NCBI RefSeq assembly: GCF_004765605.1
Contig: NZ_SRLC01000001.1
Location: 248,001 to 312,000, forward strand
Origin: Hymenobacter aquaticus
GTDB lineage: Bacteria; Bacteroidota; Bacteroidia; Cytophagales; Hymenobacteraceae
Reading direction: 5' to 3'
DNA length: 64,000 bases
This document shows positions 34,515 to 42,819 of this stretch, one piece after another; position 1 is the stretch's first letter, and each line of letters opens with the position of its first letter. Under the pieces are notes generated by a model, which did no database searches, was not told the DNA's origin, and saw only the letters and a program-made list of their open reading frames with translations. The translations under genes and the position numbers were made by a program.

Positions 34515-34546
34515 TTTGGAATGTTACGCGGGTACCTCTACTTTTG
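34515..34546 (+). promoter_or_regulatory. Bacteroidota-type promoter of tRNA-Lys
   Basis: TTTG at 34515-34518, a 20-bp spacer and TACTTTTG at 34539-34546 match the -33/-7 consensus TTTG-N19/20-TAnnTTTG in full, the best promoter in the window. Transcription would start about 35 nt before the tRNA. Confidence 0.8.
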
Positions 34547-34587
34547 CATCCGCAATCAGGGAAGATAGTTCCCGAGTGCAAATAAAC

Positions 34588-34663
34588 GATTCTGTAGCTC
34601 AGCTGGTAGAGCAGTACACTTTTAATGTACGGGTCCTGGGTTCGAATCCCAGCGGGATCACCA
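34588..34663 (+). tRNA. tRNA-Lys (anticodon TTT)
   Basis: A full cloverleaf can be drawn: acceptor GATTCTG pairs with CGGGATC (three G-U-type pairs), the D-arm is GCTC...GAGC, the anticodon stem GTACA/TGTAC encloses loop CTTTTAA with anticodon TTT at 34621-34623, and the T-arm is CTGGG-TTCGAAT-CCCAG. CCA is encoded at 34661-34663. It has its own promoter and terminator and lies at the edge of the defence island, a common integration site. Confidence 0.96.
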
Positions 34664-34697
34664 AAACCCTCGATTGCAAGCTGCAGTCGAGGGTTTT
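34664..34697 (+). terminator. Terminator of tRNA-Lys
   Basis: A 10-bp stem (AAACCCTCGA / TCGAGGGTTT) with a 13-nt loop is followed directly by T residues, right behind the encoded CCA. Confidence 0.88.
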
Positions 34698-34819
34698 CTG
34701 TTACTGGGGCCGTGAGTGGGACCGTGCAAGCATGATGCTTTGTTGAAAATACCGGGTACGGTGGCAAGTGAGGTGGTCCAGTTGAGCCGGACAGAATTCG
34801 GACGTACTTTCCCTTTGTC

Positions 34820-35122
34820 ATGGCAAGTACGTTGCACATCAGTCAGCCGGATAAGCGGCGCAAATACGACGAGGCGCTCAAGACCGAAGCGTTGCGTCTA
34901 GCTCGAGAAAGCCGTTCAACGCGTGCGGCGGCGCAGCAATTAGGCATCAGCGAGACGCTGCTCTACCGCTGGCGGCGGGCACAAGCCGAAGCAGAAGCCG
35001 GTAGTACGGCGCAGGCGCAAGACCCCGAGTGGCGCGCGTTGCGGGCGCAGAATCAGCGCCTGGAGCGGGAGGTGGCCGTTTTAAAAAAAGCCTTAGCCAT
35101 CTTCAGCCGCGAGACGCCGTGA
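34820..35122 (+). CDS. IS3-family transposase OrfA
   Basis: 100 residues. A helix-turn-helix DNA-binding region (EALRLARESRSTRAAAQQLG, then ISETLLYRWRR) is followed by a leucine-zipper coiled coil (LRAQNQRLEREVAVLKKALA), the normal IS3 OrfA plan. It binds the element's ends. An A7G run at 35083-35090 near the end is the expected -1 programmed frameshift site for making OrfAB. It looks intact. Confidence 0.9.
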   Translation: MASTLHISQPDKRRKYDEALKTEALRLARESRSTRAAAQQLGISETLLYRWRRAQAEAEAGSTAQAQDPEWRALRAQNQRLEREVAVLKKALAIFSRETP

Positions 35123-35922
35123 GCCGCTACTGCTTCATCGACCGGCACCGCCACCACGGGCCGGTACGCGCGCTGTGCACCCTGCTGCAGGTGGCTCCGA
35201 GTAGTCTCTACTACTATGCCTGGCGGCAGCGGCGTGGGCAGCCGGCCCCGGCCTGGGAGCGAGCCGCAGCCGGCGCGTGCCGAGGTGCATGCCGCAGGCC
35301 ACCGGGCGGGCCGCCCACGGCCTGCGGGCTTAGCAACCCCGCTGCTTCGTACCGCGCACGACCGATTCCGGTCAGCGTGTAGCGCCGAACTGCTTGCTGG
35401 GTCAGCCCCACTGCCCCCAACCGGGTCTGGGTGGGCGACAGTACCTGCTTGCCTGAGCAGGGCGGCGGCTGGTTGTACCTGGCCAGTTGGCAGGATGCCT
35501 GCTCGCGCAAAATCGTGGGCTGGGATTTGCGCGCAACCATGCCCGAAGACTTGGTGAGCGAGGCGCTGTGCCGCGCTTTGGTGGTACGCCAACCGCCGGC
35601 CGGGCTCGTCGGATACTCCGACCAAGGCAGCCAATACACGGCCACACGCTTTCGCGACCTGCTGGTCAAACACGGTGCTACGCAAAGCATGAGCCGAAGG
35701 GGCAACTGCTATGACAACGCGCAAGCCGAATCCTTTTGGAGCCGGCTCAAAACCGAACTGCTCGACGGCGGTAGCTTCCCCGGCCTCGAAGAAGTGCGCC
35801 TCGAGCTGGCGCACTACATGGCCTACTACAACGGCGAGCGGCGTCACTCCGCCCTCGGCTACGACTCGCCCAACCACTTTGAAACCTACTTTCAACCCAC
35901 GTCCGAAAAGTGTCCAGCTTAG
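35119..35922 (+). pseudogene. IS3-family transposase OrfB, broken
   Basis: It begins at GTG 35119 overlapping the orfA stop (GTGA). The first about 50 codons are normal (FIDRHRHHGPVRALCTLLQV), but the frame is lost near 35270, with about 20 residues missing before EVHAAGHRAGR in another frame. A further shift falls around 35330-35420. From about 35420 to the end the rve integrase core is in a single frame (VWVGDSTCLPE, VGYSDQGSQYTATRF, NAQAESFWSRLKTE, YNGERRHSALGY), retaining parts of the DDE triad. At least two frameshifts and a deletion mean no active transposase; the reading could be altered by sequencing error but the missing segment argues against that. Confidence 0.85.
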
Positions 35923-35969
35923 CTAAACCACCTCATAATGACCCGGATTGGAATGCTTAATACCTTCGT

Positions 35970-38123
35970 CTAGCTATTGCTAGCATTAAGTGAACTTACT
36001 ACTTCCGTTTTTTCCAAGAACTCCGCCGCGCCCCCGAAATCAAAATAGCGTTCCTTCAGGATGGCTACCTGGAACTGCAGCGGCAGCGCTTCTCCCCACT
36101 TGGCAAACTCCAGCAACCCAGGATTATTGGCAATTGCATCTTGCAGATGGAAGTCCACGTCTAAGGCGAAGAGGCGCAGTTGCTCAAATAAATCATTCAG
36201 CAGCGCGGGCGTCACGGATAACGTCAGGCTGCTTTTGCGCTCATCTGCGACGAACTCGATATCAAGGCATTGAAGTAGAAAGGTAAGGCTGCGGTTGATT
36301 TTGGTGCCGTTGAATGTGAAGAGAGTTAGTTTATCTTCCTGCACCAGTACCGGACGCATGGGCCCCACCTCCGGTGGAAGCCCACAGCCGGCAAATTCCT
36401 GCCGCAAGACGCGCAGGGCTTCCCGCCCGGCTTCGTCCAGCTCAGGCGGCACCGCCTTAGTGCTCAGCAACTGCAGCATCTGCTCCCGGATGCGCGGATG
36501 CACTACTCCGCCACCGCCAAAGAACATGGGCTTTTTGCCATCGTGGGCAGGCACCACTTCCACGCGCTTGGCTGGTACGTCTACGTATTTGATTCTCCAG
36601 ATGCGCGCTGCCAGTAGCAAGTTCTCGTCGGCCTGCACCTGCGGCGAGAAAGGAATTTCGCCAACCGTCTGGCCAGCGTGTACCACCTTCAACGCCAGCT
36701 CGGTTTTAAACACGCTGTAGAAATTCCGCGAGTTGACTACGAACTCCCCATCAACCCCAATAATCAATTCTCCACCTAAGGCTTCTAACCACCCAATGCG
36801 GAGTAGTTCTTCCACCACGGCTTCGGCATCGGCCGCAGGTATTTCCGTGAAGGCGGCATTTTGACGCAACTGCATCAGCAAAGCAGCACGGCTACAGCCC
36901 GACCGTTCCTTGACGATGGACAGCGCCTGGTGCAGCAGCAGGTCGTAGGGCAGGCGGGCCGTGCGCAGTGGTTCCACAAAGCCTTCCTGGTACAGCTGCC
37001 AGCACGCCAGCGACTGGAGCAGGCTCCACGGCTCGGTGGCGTAGAGCAGCAGCTGGCTTTGTTCATCGTTGCGGCGGCCGCTACGACCCACTCGCTGAAT
37101 TAGCGAGGCGATGGAGTGCGCCGCATCCACCTGGACTACTTTGTCGACCGAGCCGATGTCGATGCCCAACTCGAGGGTGGAGGTGCAGGCAATGCAGAAG
37201 GGCTGGCGCTGGTTGTTTTTGGCGAAGTGCTCGACGTACTCGCGTACTTCTTTATGCACCGATGAGTGGTGCGAGAAATAGTACGGGTGGCCTCCCACCC
37301 GGTCGGCTATCTGGCGCAGCTTTACGGCAATAACTTCGGCCAGGCCACGGCTGTTGGGGAAGATGAGGGCCTTGCTGGTACTGGTTTGCTTGTAAAGATC
37401 TTTGAGCAGCGGCAAGGGCACGTCGCCCCCAGTGTCATTGGCCGGGAAGTACCGGAACTGGGCTACTATGTCCTTGCCAGTGCGGTCGAGCAGCACCTTG
37501 GTGCGACTTTCGTCGCCGGTAAAGCGCTTGGCCTCCGAGTAATCACCGATGGTAGCTGATAGTCCCACGACGGCAAACGAACTGGTGGTGTTCACCGCCC
37601 GCAGGCGGGCCAATAAGGATTGTAGGTGAATGCCTCGGTCAGTACCCAGGAAGGAATGAATTTCATCGATGACCACGTAGCGCAGGCTGGCAAAGAGCGT
37701 CTTCACTTGGTACGGAGCGTTGACGAACATGGCTTCCAGCGACTCCGGCGTAATCAACACGATGCCGGCGGGTTGCTGTAAGAGCTTCTGCTTGGCTGTG
37801 CGGCTGGCCTCGCCGTGCCATTTGGTTACCGGCACGTCGAGGTAGCGGCAAAGCTGCTCCACGCGCTGAAACTGGTCGTTGATCAGCGCGATGAGCGGGG
37901 AGATGTAGAGCACCGGCACGCCGGCCACTCGAAAATCTACCTTCGAGAGAATCGGCAGAAAAGCCGCCTCTGTTTTGCCGGAAGCGGTGCGCGAGGCCAG
38001 CAGGTAGTTATCGTCGGTGGCTAGGATATGCTGAATGGCCGCCGCTTGGATAGGGCGCAACGATTCCCACCGCTGGTCGCGGATGTAGCGGCGGACGGGC
38101 TCCGCCAGCAGTTCATACGACAT
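35970..38123 (-). CDS. sngC: Lhr-like superfamily 2 helicase, Shango SngC-like
   Basis: 717 residues. Helicase motifs are intact: Q-motif region LRPIQAAAIQHI, Walker A SRTASGKTEAAF (about 43-54), DEIH (about 153), LSATIG (about 187), and motif VI QRVGRSGRRND (about 342). A long C-terminal extension of about 330 residues follows, as in Lhr-type helicases. It is the third gene of a minus-strand operon, starting 5 bp after the ATPase stop. A TerB-domain protein, an ATPase and a DEAD/DEAH helicase together define Shango, an experimentally shown anti-phage system. Its stop is 34 bp from the IS3 remnant. BREX-type helicases are related, but no other BREX genes are here. Confidence 0.85.
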   Translation of the reverse strand: MSYELLAEPVRRYIRDQRWESLRPIQAAAIQHILATDDNYLLASRTASGKTEAAFLPILSKVDFRVAGVPVLYISPLIALINDQFQRVEQLCRYLDVPVTKWHGEASRTAKQKLLQQPAGIVLITPESLEAMFVNAPYQVKTLFASLRYVVIDEIHSFLGTDRGIHLQSLLARLRAVNTTSSFAVVGLSATIGDYSEAKRFTGDESRTKVLLDRTGKDIVAQFRYFPANDTGGDVPLPLLKDLYKQTSTSKALIFPNSRGLAEVIAVKLRQIADRVGGHPYYFSHHSSVHKEVREYVEHFAKNNQRQPFCIACTSTLELGIDIGSVDKVVQVDAAHSIASLIQRVGRSGRRNDEQSQLLLYATEPWSLLQSLACWQLYQEGFVEPLRTARLPYDLLLHQALSIVKERSGCSRAALLMQLRQNAAFTEIPAADAEAVVEELLRIGWLEALGGELIIGVDGEFVVNSRNFYSVFKTELALKVVHAGQTVGEIPFSPQVQADENLLLAARIWRIKYVDVPAKRVEVVPAHDGKKPMFFGGGGVVHPRIREQMLQLLSTKAVPPELDEAGREALRVLRQEFAGCGLPPEVGPMRPVLVQEDKLTLFTFNGTKINRSLTFLLQCLDIEFVADERKSSLTLSVTPALLNDLFEQLRLFALDVDFHLQDAIANNPGLLEFAKWGEALPLQFQVAILKERYFDFGGAAEFLEKTEVVSSLNASNS

Positions 38124-38128
38124 CGGAA

Positions 38129-39454
38129 TCAGAGCACTTCGATGCTGTCGAGCAGGGCATCGACGGCAGTTTCGTCGGGGCGCTCGTCGCGGATCTGAAT
38201 GTCGCCAAACAGCTTCCGCTTGTCCAACTCGGGGTTTTGCCGCAGCAAGCTCAGGATGTTCAGGAAGTCGCGGATGACTTCGCGGGGCGTGAGGAATTCG
38301 CTGGCGCCGGGCTTGTTGAATATCTCCTCCATGAAGGCCTGAATATCGGCGTCGGAAATGGCGAGCTGGGTTTTGTAGTTGAAATCGAAGATTTCCTTCA
38401 GCTTCTGCAGCAGCACGAACACCTCGTTGTGGGTGAGGGGCCGCAAGCGGATAACCGGCTGGGCAAAGTCGCGCACGGCCGCGGTTTCGAATTTGTTGGT
38501 TTCCAGCCGGGACTTTAGCGCCTGGTAGCTGAACAAGCCCCGCCGCTCGTTTTCCAGCACCTCGCGGGTGCCGGCGAAGTTGAGGAAGAAGTGGTTGATT
38601 TTGCCCTGAAAGCAGTCGTTGTAAATAGTCAGGATCTTCTCGTAGTTCTTCTCCCGCATCACCGCCGTCGAAATCTTATAGAGGTTGATGGCCTCGTCCA
38701 GATTGATAATAAAGCCACTATAACCCATGCTCACGAACAACCGGCAGAAATTCTTGAGCATGTCGTAGTAATTCAGGTCGTTGACGATTTCGCGCACGCC
38801 TAGATCCTGCCGCGCCTCGGTCTTGGTGCGGTATTCACCCTTCAGCCACTTCAGGGCATTGCGACGCAGCAGGTCGTTATCAGTGATGTAGCCCTCGTAG
38901 TATTTCAGCACCACAGTACCGAAATCGAAGCCCCCTACATCGGTCAGCTCCTGAATGGTTTGCATGATGGCCGCCTGCATGCGCGGCAGGTGCTGCGGCT
39001 CCCGGGCCTCGGTCAGCGGAATCTGGTGCTGCTGCGCCGTCTGGCTGACCACCTGCTCGATCCACTTCTCTAGCAGCGTGGCTAGTGCCCCACCCTCGGG
39101 CTTGGTTTGAATGGCTATGTTGTCCATGATGGCCGAGTAGAGCGCCACTGCCTTGCCGTCGTTGGCGTACAGCCGATTATCGGGCGTGAAGTCGGCGTTG
39201 GCCACCACGAACTTCTGCTTCAGCGCCACGGTGTTGAGCAGGTGCAGCATGAACGACTTGCCGGAGCCGAAGTCGCCGATCCAGAACTTGACCATACTAT
39301 GGCCATTTTTTACGTCGTCGAGCGTGTGCAGAAACGCTTCGATTTCGGGCGAGCGGCCTACGGTGATGTGCTGTACGCCCAGCTTGGGCACGACGCCGCC
39401 CAGCAGCGAGTTGATGATGGCCGTGGCCTCTTTGGGTTTGAGGTTGTCTAGCAT
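38129..39454 (-). CDS. sngB: P-loop ATPase, Shango SngB-like (BrxD-related family)
   Basis: 441 residues. Walker A is FWIGDFGSGKSFML (about 58-71) and a Walker B-like segment is GFIINLDEAINLYK (about 245). The N-terminus (IINSLLGGVVPKLGVQHITVGRSPEI) is typical of the DUF2791-type ATPases that occur in BREX (BrxD) and in Shango. It overlaps the TerB gene by 7 bp and precedes the helicase by 5 bp, so all three are translated from one message. It probably supplies ATP-driven switching to the TerB-helicase complex. The operon context decides for Shango over BREX. Confidence 0.85.
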   Translation of the reverse strand: MLDNLKPKEATAIINSLLGGVVPKLGVQHITVGRSPEIEAFLHTLDDVKNGHSMVKFWIGDFGSGKSFMLHLLNTVALKQKFVVANADFTPDNRLYANDGKAVALYSAIMDNIAIQTKPEGGALATLLEKWIEQVVSQTAQQHQIPLTEAREPQHLPRMQAAIMQTIQELTDVGGFDFGTVVLKYYEGYITDNDLLRRNALKWLKGEYRTKTEARQDLGVREIVNDLNYYDMLKNFCRLFVSMGYSGFIINLDEAINLYKISTAVMREKNYEKILTIYNDCFQGKINHFFLNFAGTREVLENERRGLFSYQALKSRLETNKFETAAVRDFAQPVIRLRPLTHNEVFVLLQKLKEIFDFNYKTQLAISDADIQAFMEEIFNKPGASEFLTPREVIRDFLNILSLLRQNPELDKRKLFGDIQIRDERPDETAVDALLDSIEVL

Positions 39455-41214
39455 GGAGTGGTAAGCTGCTGGAAGTAGGGTTCGTAAATCGTGTAATCGT
39501 CGCCGCTTTCCTCGATGAGCACGTCATCGAGTAGCTCATAGCAGCCATCATTAATGCTGTCGATGAGCTGATTGCGCAGGGCACCCCGGTCGCGGGCAAA
39601 TGCTTCTACCTGGGCCTGGGGCAGCGTCAGAGTCGAGTCGGCAAACAAGAGCAGCAACTCCTGCTGGGTAGCCGTCAGCGCGACGGCGCTGCCGAAGCGG
39701 CCGGTTGGGGCCGGGGCTGCCACGGTCAGCTGTATTTCGGCTACGTCGGCACTTGGGAGGCCAACGGGCACTGGGGTGGCCGCAGGTGGCGTAAGCACCT
39801 CCGGCTCGTCGCGTAGGTATTCGTTGAGCCGCTCAACGGTGCCGGAGTGTTGTTGCCGTACGGCCTGCACGGCGCCCATGTCCAACTGAATTTTCCGGCG
39901 CTGCCGGGCATATACCTGCGGTACCTGCTCCAGGGCGCGGGCGAGGTCCTTGTCCCGCGTGAATTGCTGTACGATGGTCTCGAACCGCTCCAGGTGCTCC
40001 GGTTGAGCAAACAGGCTTTTCTGGATGGTTTTGGCCAGCTGCTTATTGTTGACAGTGGCCGATTGGAAATCGTGGTGCAGGTAGTGCAGGTACAACCGAA
40101 GTGACTCTTCGGGGTCGTGCCGGGCCAGTGTCCGGGAGGCCTCAAAAAAGATATTCTCAACGGCCGGATTGTGGGCATTCAGCTCGCCCAGCCGGTATAC
40201 GCCCGCCGCGAAACCCGCTGTGTCGTGCGGAAGCTGTGCCGCCAACTGGTCGAAAGCCGTTTTCCAGCGGGTGGTATTCTGGGCGTTCAGGGCCAGTTCG
40301 GTAGCGGCGTCGGGGCCAGGAATTCGGGGTGCCAACTCAGGCAGTAGAGCTTGTACCCGATTGCCAAAACGTTGTTGGTAGGCTTGGTCGAGCGACGTGA
40401 GCTGGGCGGAAAATTGGCTGCTGATCTTGCGTTTGTGGCCAAATTGCTCACGCACCGCGTTTTCACATTGCTTGAACATGGTCAGGTACACATCGGCGCC
40501 GGCCTGCTCACCGGCCGACGTGTACGACCCGCCGCTGTACCAGGAGTATGCCTGCCGATAGGCTTGCTGTGCTTGCGCGTCTAGGGCCTTCACTTCCTGG
40601 GCCAGCGTCGAGCCCTCGGCTTTGAACTGGCGTTCCAGCTCTTTGAGCACGGCCACGTAGAGTAGCACCGTAGCCTGCCGGGCGCTCTCGATGGCGAGAA
40701 ATACGTTGTCTGGGCACCAGAATTTGTTGAGCCAGCTGATTTGCTGCGCCGTCAGCCCGAGCTGTTGGCCGTAAATCTTGCCCAGCTTGGGCGGCGCGTA
40801 ATCGTAGACCGGGTACGCCGGCGGGGCAGCAGGCGCAGCTGCCGGGGTAGGAACTACCGGCGCTGCCGATACTTGAATTAGAACCGACGCCTGGCCGGTT
40901 ATATCGACAATAGATGCATCGGCGGGGGCTGACATACTAACGGGCATAGGCGTAGTAGGGCGCGGAGCCTGGGAGGGCGAGGCTGCCGGCGAGGGAGCCA
41001 TTGGCTTGGCGACGGCGGGCGTAGCCAGAGCCGGAGTTCGCGAAGTAGGTTTAGGCGCAGGCACCGGTTTGGAGCCGACAAACCAGGTAGCCAAAAAAGC
41101 CACCGGGGGCAGCAGCAAGGCGAAAATACCCCAGCCCCAGGCCGAGCGGCCACGTTTTTGGGCGCGGGCTGCGCACAGCCAAATCACGCCGATATAGAGT
41201 AGCCAATACATCAT
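39448..41214 (-). CDS. sngA: TerB-N/TerB-C domain protein with membrane anchor, Shango SngA-like
   Basis: 588 residues from ATG 41214 (ATG 41211 and GTG 41220 are alternatives). Two hydrophobic helices open the protein (YWLLYIGVIWLCAA, WGWGIFALLLPPVAFLATWFVG, residues about 3-48), followed by a 90-residue Pro/Ala-rich linker. A TerB-N-like region follows (LTAQQISWLNKFWCPDNVFL, about 180-260), and a TerB-C-like C-terminus (LTATQQELLLLFADSTLTLP and LIDSINDGCYELLDDVLIEE). A central metal-binding TerB core is not obvious. First gene of the Shango-like operon. TerB modules link stress or phage sensing to effectors; the membrane anchor suggests sensing at the envelope. The assignment is from gene order and partial motif match. 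Confidence 0.75.
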   Translation of the reverse strand: MMYWLLYIGVIWLCAARAQKRGRSAWGWGIFALLLPPVAFLATWFVGSKPVPAPKPTSRTPALATPAVAKPMAPSPAASPSQAPRPTTPMPVSMSAPADASIVDITGQASVLIQVSAAPVVPTPAAAPAAPPAYPVYDYAPPKLGKIYGQQLGLTAQQISWLNKFWCPDNVFLAIESARQATVLLYVAVLKELERQFKAEGSTLAQEVKALDAQAQQAYRQAYSWYSGGSYTSAGEQAGADVYLTMFKQCENAVREQFGHKRKISSQFSAQLTSLDQAYQQRFGNRVQALLPELAPRIPGPDAATELALNAQNTTRWKTAFDQLAAQLPHDTAGFAAGVYRLGELNAHNPAVENIFFEASRTLARHDPEESLRLYLHYLHHDFQSATVNNKQLAKTIQKSLFAQPEHLERFETIVQQFTRDKDLARALEQVPQVYARQRRKIQLDMGAVQAVRQQHSGTVERLNEYLRDEPEVLTPPAATPVPVGLPSADVAEIQLTVAAPAPTGRFGSAVALTATQQELLLLFADSTLTLPQAQVEAFARDRGALRNQLIDSINDGCYELLDDVLIEESGDDYTIYEPYFQQLTTPC

Positions 41215-41260
41215 AGGCACTACATGAATTATCGAGAAATGACCTTTATGGAAGTTGGGC

Positions 41261-41289
41261 TAAAGTAACTACTTTGTAGCCAGTAGCAA
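41261..41289 (-). promoter_or_regulatory. Putative promoter of the Shango-like operon
   Basis: On the minus strand TTG (41289-41287), a 19-bp spacer and TACTTTA (41267-41261) approximate the TTTG/TAnnTTTG consensus, giving a leader of about 40 nt to ATG 41214. It overlaps the candidate -7 element of the divergent Wadjet operon. Confidence 0.4.
41270..41276 (+). promoter_or_regulatory. Putative -7 element of the Wadjet operon
   Basis: TACTTTG, one T short of the consensus, lies 61 bp upstream of jetA. No good -33 was found; a weak TTTATG lies about 20 bp before it. The gap 41215-41337 is AT-rich for this genome. Confidence 0.3.
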
Positions 41290-41337
41290 CTGATCAGCTA
41301 ATTCATACTCGAATTATTATTACGTTCTGCACTGTTC

Positions 41338-42807
41338 ATGCCGACCTATCCCGACTACCAGGCATTTTTTCACCCGGAACGGGGCGCCGCTTCGCTTCGC
41401 GTGCTGCGGGCCCGCAATGCCGCGCTGATTTTGTGCTTTTTGCAGCAAAGCTTCAAAGCCGAAACCTATAATCCTGTCATCAGCCACGCGGTGTTGCTGG
41501 CGCAGCTGACGGATTTTCTCCAGGACTGGAACATTACGGGCGAGGAAGGCGACGTAGCAGCGCTTAGTGCCGCGCCCGAAGAAAAAGCAGCGAAGTTCCT
41601 TCGGGACTGGGTGCAGCAGGGCTACCTGACGCTTTATACCGATGATCAGGGAGAAGACCAGCACTGCCTGACGCCCGCCCTGGAAAGCGTACTCGACTGG
41701 GTAACCTCCCAGCTCACCAAGCGTTCCTTCGTGGGCACTGAATCCCGGTTTCTGGATATCCTCCAAAAGCTGCGGGAGTTGGTGCGCGAGTCGCAAAACG
41801 ACTGGGAAGCCCGCGTGGCCGAGCTGGAAACCCAGCGCGCTGACCTGGACCGGCAGATCCGGGAGCTGAAGCTCACCCGCACGGTGCAGCCCTTCGAGGA
41901 CTATCAGGTCAAGGAGCGTTTCGAGGCGGTGAATGCACTGGCGCGTAGCCTGCTGAAGGACTTTCGGGAAGTGGAAGGCAACTTCCGGCACATCACGCAG
42001 CAGATTTACCAGGAACAGACCACCCGGCCCCACACCAAAGGCAGCCTGCTGACCCTGGCGCTGGATGCGCTGGATGAGCTGCGCCAGACCGACCAGGGGC
42101 GCAGCTTCGACGCCTTCTACCAGCACCTGAACGACCCGCGTCAGAAAGCCGAGCTGGACGAGCTGATCCGTCAGGTATTCGACCTGCTACAGGCCCGCGA
42201 CATCGCGCCCGGCGACGCGCAGCTGCTGCGCAAAATAAAGTCGCACCTGCTGGGGGAGGGGCAGAAGGTCAATACGGCCTTTCAGCTGCTGGCGCGGAAG
42301 CTGGAGAAGATAGTGGCGGAGAAGAACCTGCAGGACCGGCGCCAGTCGCTGGCGCTCATGCGTGATATCCGTGGGCTGGCCTTTGAGGTGATGGACCGGC
42401 CACCCCCGCCAACCGAGGTGTTTCTGGAGCTGGATGGCCGGGCTGAGTATTGCGCCACCGCCGCGGAAGTGTCGCTGAAACCGCGGCAGGAGACCATTAC
42501 GGCCCGCGAGCTACGTCTGGCCGCCCCGGAAGACGCGCCCGACCTGACAGCCCTGGTGAACCGGCGGGTTATAGATAAGTCCGTGCTCATCGGCCAGATT
42601 CAAGCCCTGCTGCTTCAGCAAAGCCAGGTAAGCTTGCAGCAGGTAGTGCAAACCTTCGGGCTGCGGTATGGGCTGACCGAACTGCTGGCCTACGGGAGCA
42701 TCGCGGCGGCTTCGGCCAAGCACCTGATTCGGGATGAGCAGAAAGTGCTGTTCGACCTGGGTGAGGGCCGGGCCTGCGAGTTTCCAGAGCTAATCTTTTG
42801 TCGTTAA
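41338..42807 (+). CDS. jetA: Wadjet anti-plasmid system protein JetA (DUF3375)
   Basis: 489 residues. The N-terminal segment (YQAFFHPERGAASLRVLRARNAAL) and the LILCFLQQSFK, SFVGTESRFLDILQKLRELV and FEDYQVKERFEAVNALARSL blocks are typical of DUF3375. The middle is coiled-coil. JetA is the kleisin-like (MksF-type) subunit that links the SMC heads of JetC. It is the first gene of a four-gene operon in the order jetA-B-C-D, the type I arrangement; the gap to jetB is only 12 bp. Wadjet recognises and cuts small circular DNA and so blocks plasmid transformation. Confidence 0.92.
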   Translation: MPTYPDYQAFFHPERGAASLRVLRARNAALILCFLQQSFKAETYNPVISHAVLLAQLTDFLQDWNITGEEGDVAALSAAPEEKAAKFLRDWVQQGYLTLYTDDQGEDQHCLTPALESVLDWVTSQLTKRSFVGTESRFLDILQKLRELVRESQNDWEARVAELETQRADLDRQIRELKLTRTVQPFEDYQVKERFEAVNALARSLLKDFREVEGNFRHITQQIYQEQTTRPHTKGSLLTLALDALDELRQTDQGRSFDAFYQHLNDPRQKAELDELIRQVFDLLQARDIAPGDAQLLRKIKSHLLGEGQKVNTAFQLLARKLEKIVAEKNLQDRRQSLALMRDIRGLAFEVMDRPPPPTEVFLELDGRAEYCATAAEVSLKPRQETITARELRLAAPEDAPDLTALVNRRVIDKSVLIGQIQALLLQQSQVSLQQVVQTFGLRYGLTELLAYGSIAAASAKHLIRDEQKVLFDLGEGRACEFPELIFCR

Positions 42808-42819
42808 TCAGATCATGGT

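Larger units (their letters stand above)
34769..35935 (+). mobile_element. IS3-family insertion sequence, decayed
   Basis: The 1167-bp element is bounded by imperfect inverted repeats of about 37 bp. The left begins TGAGGTGGTCCAG and contains GGACAGAATTCGGACGT; the right, read inward, begins TGAGGTGGTTTAG and contains GGACACTTTTCGGACGT. It carries orfA, an A7G slippery run and a frameshifted orfB. No 3-bp target duplication is evident (AAG on the left, TAA on the right). It separates tRNA-Lys from the helicase gene of the defence island. Confidence 0.88.

Noticed and set aside
34504-34839. Minus-strand open frame of about 110 codons across the tRNA
   Set aside because: Its protein contains the well-known artefact sequence produced by reading across tRNA-Lys and is antisense to tRNA and IS ends.
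38129-39454. BREX assignment for the ATPase and helicase
   Set aside because: The families are related to BrxD/BrxHI, but no brxA, brxB, brxC, pglX or pglZ is present and a TerB gene overlaps the ATPase, which points to Shango.
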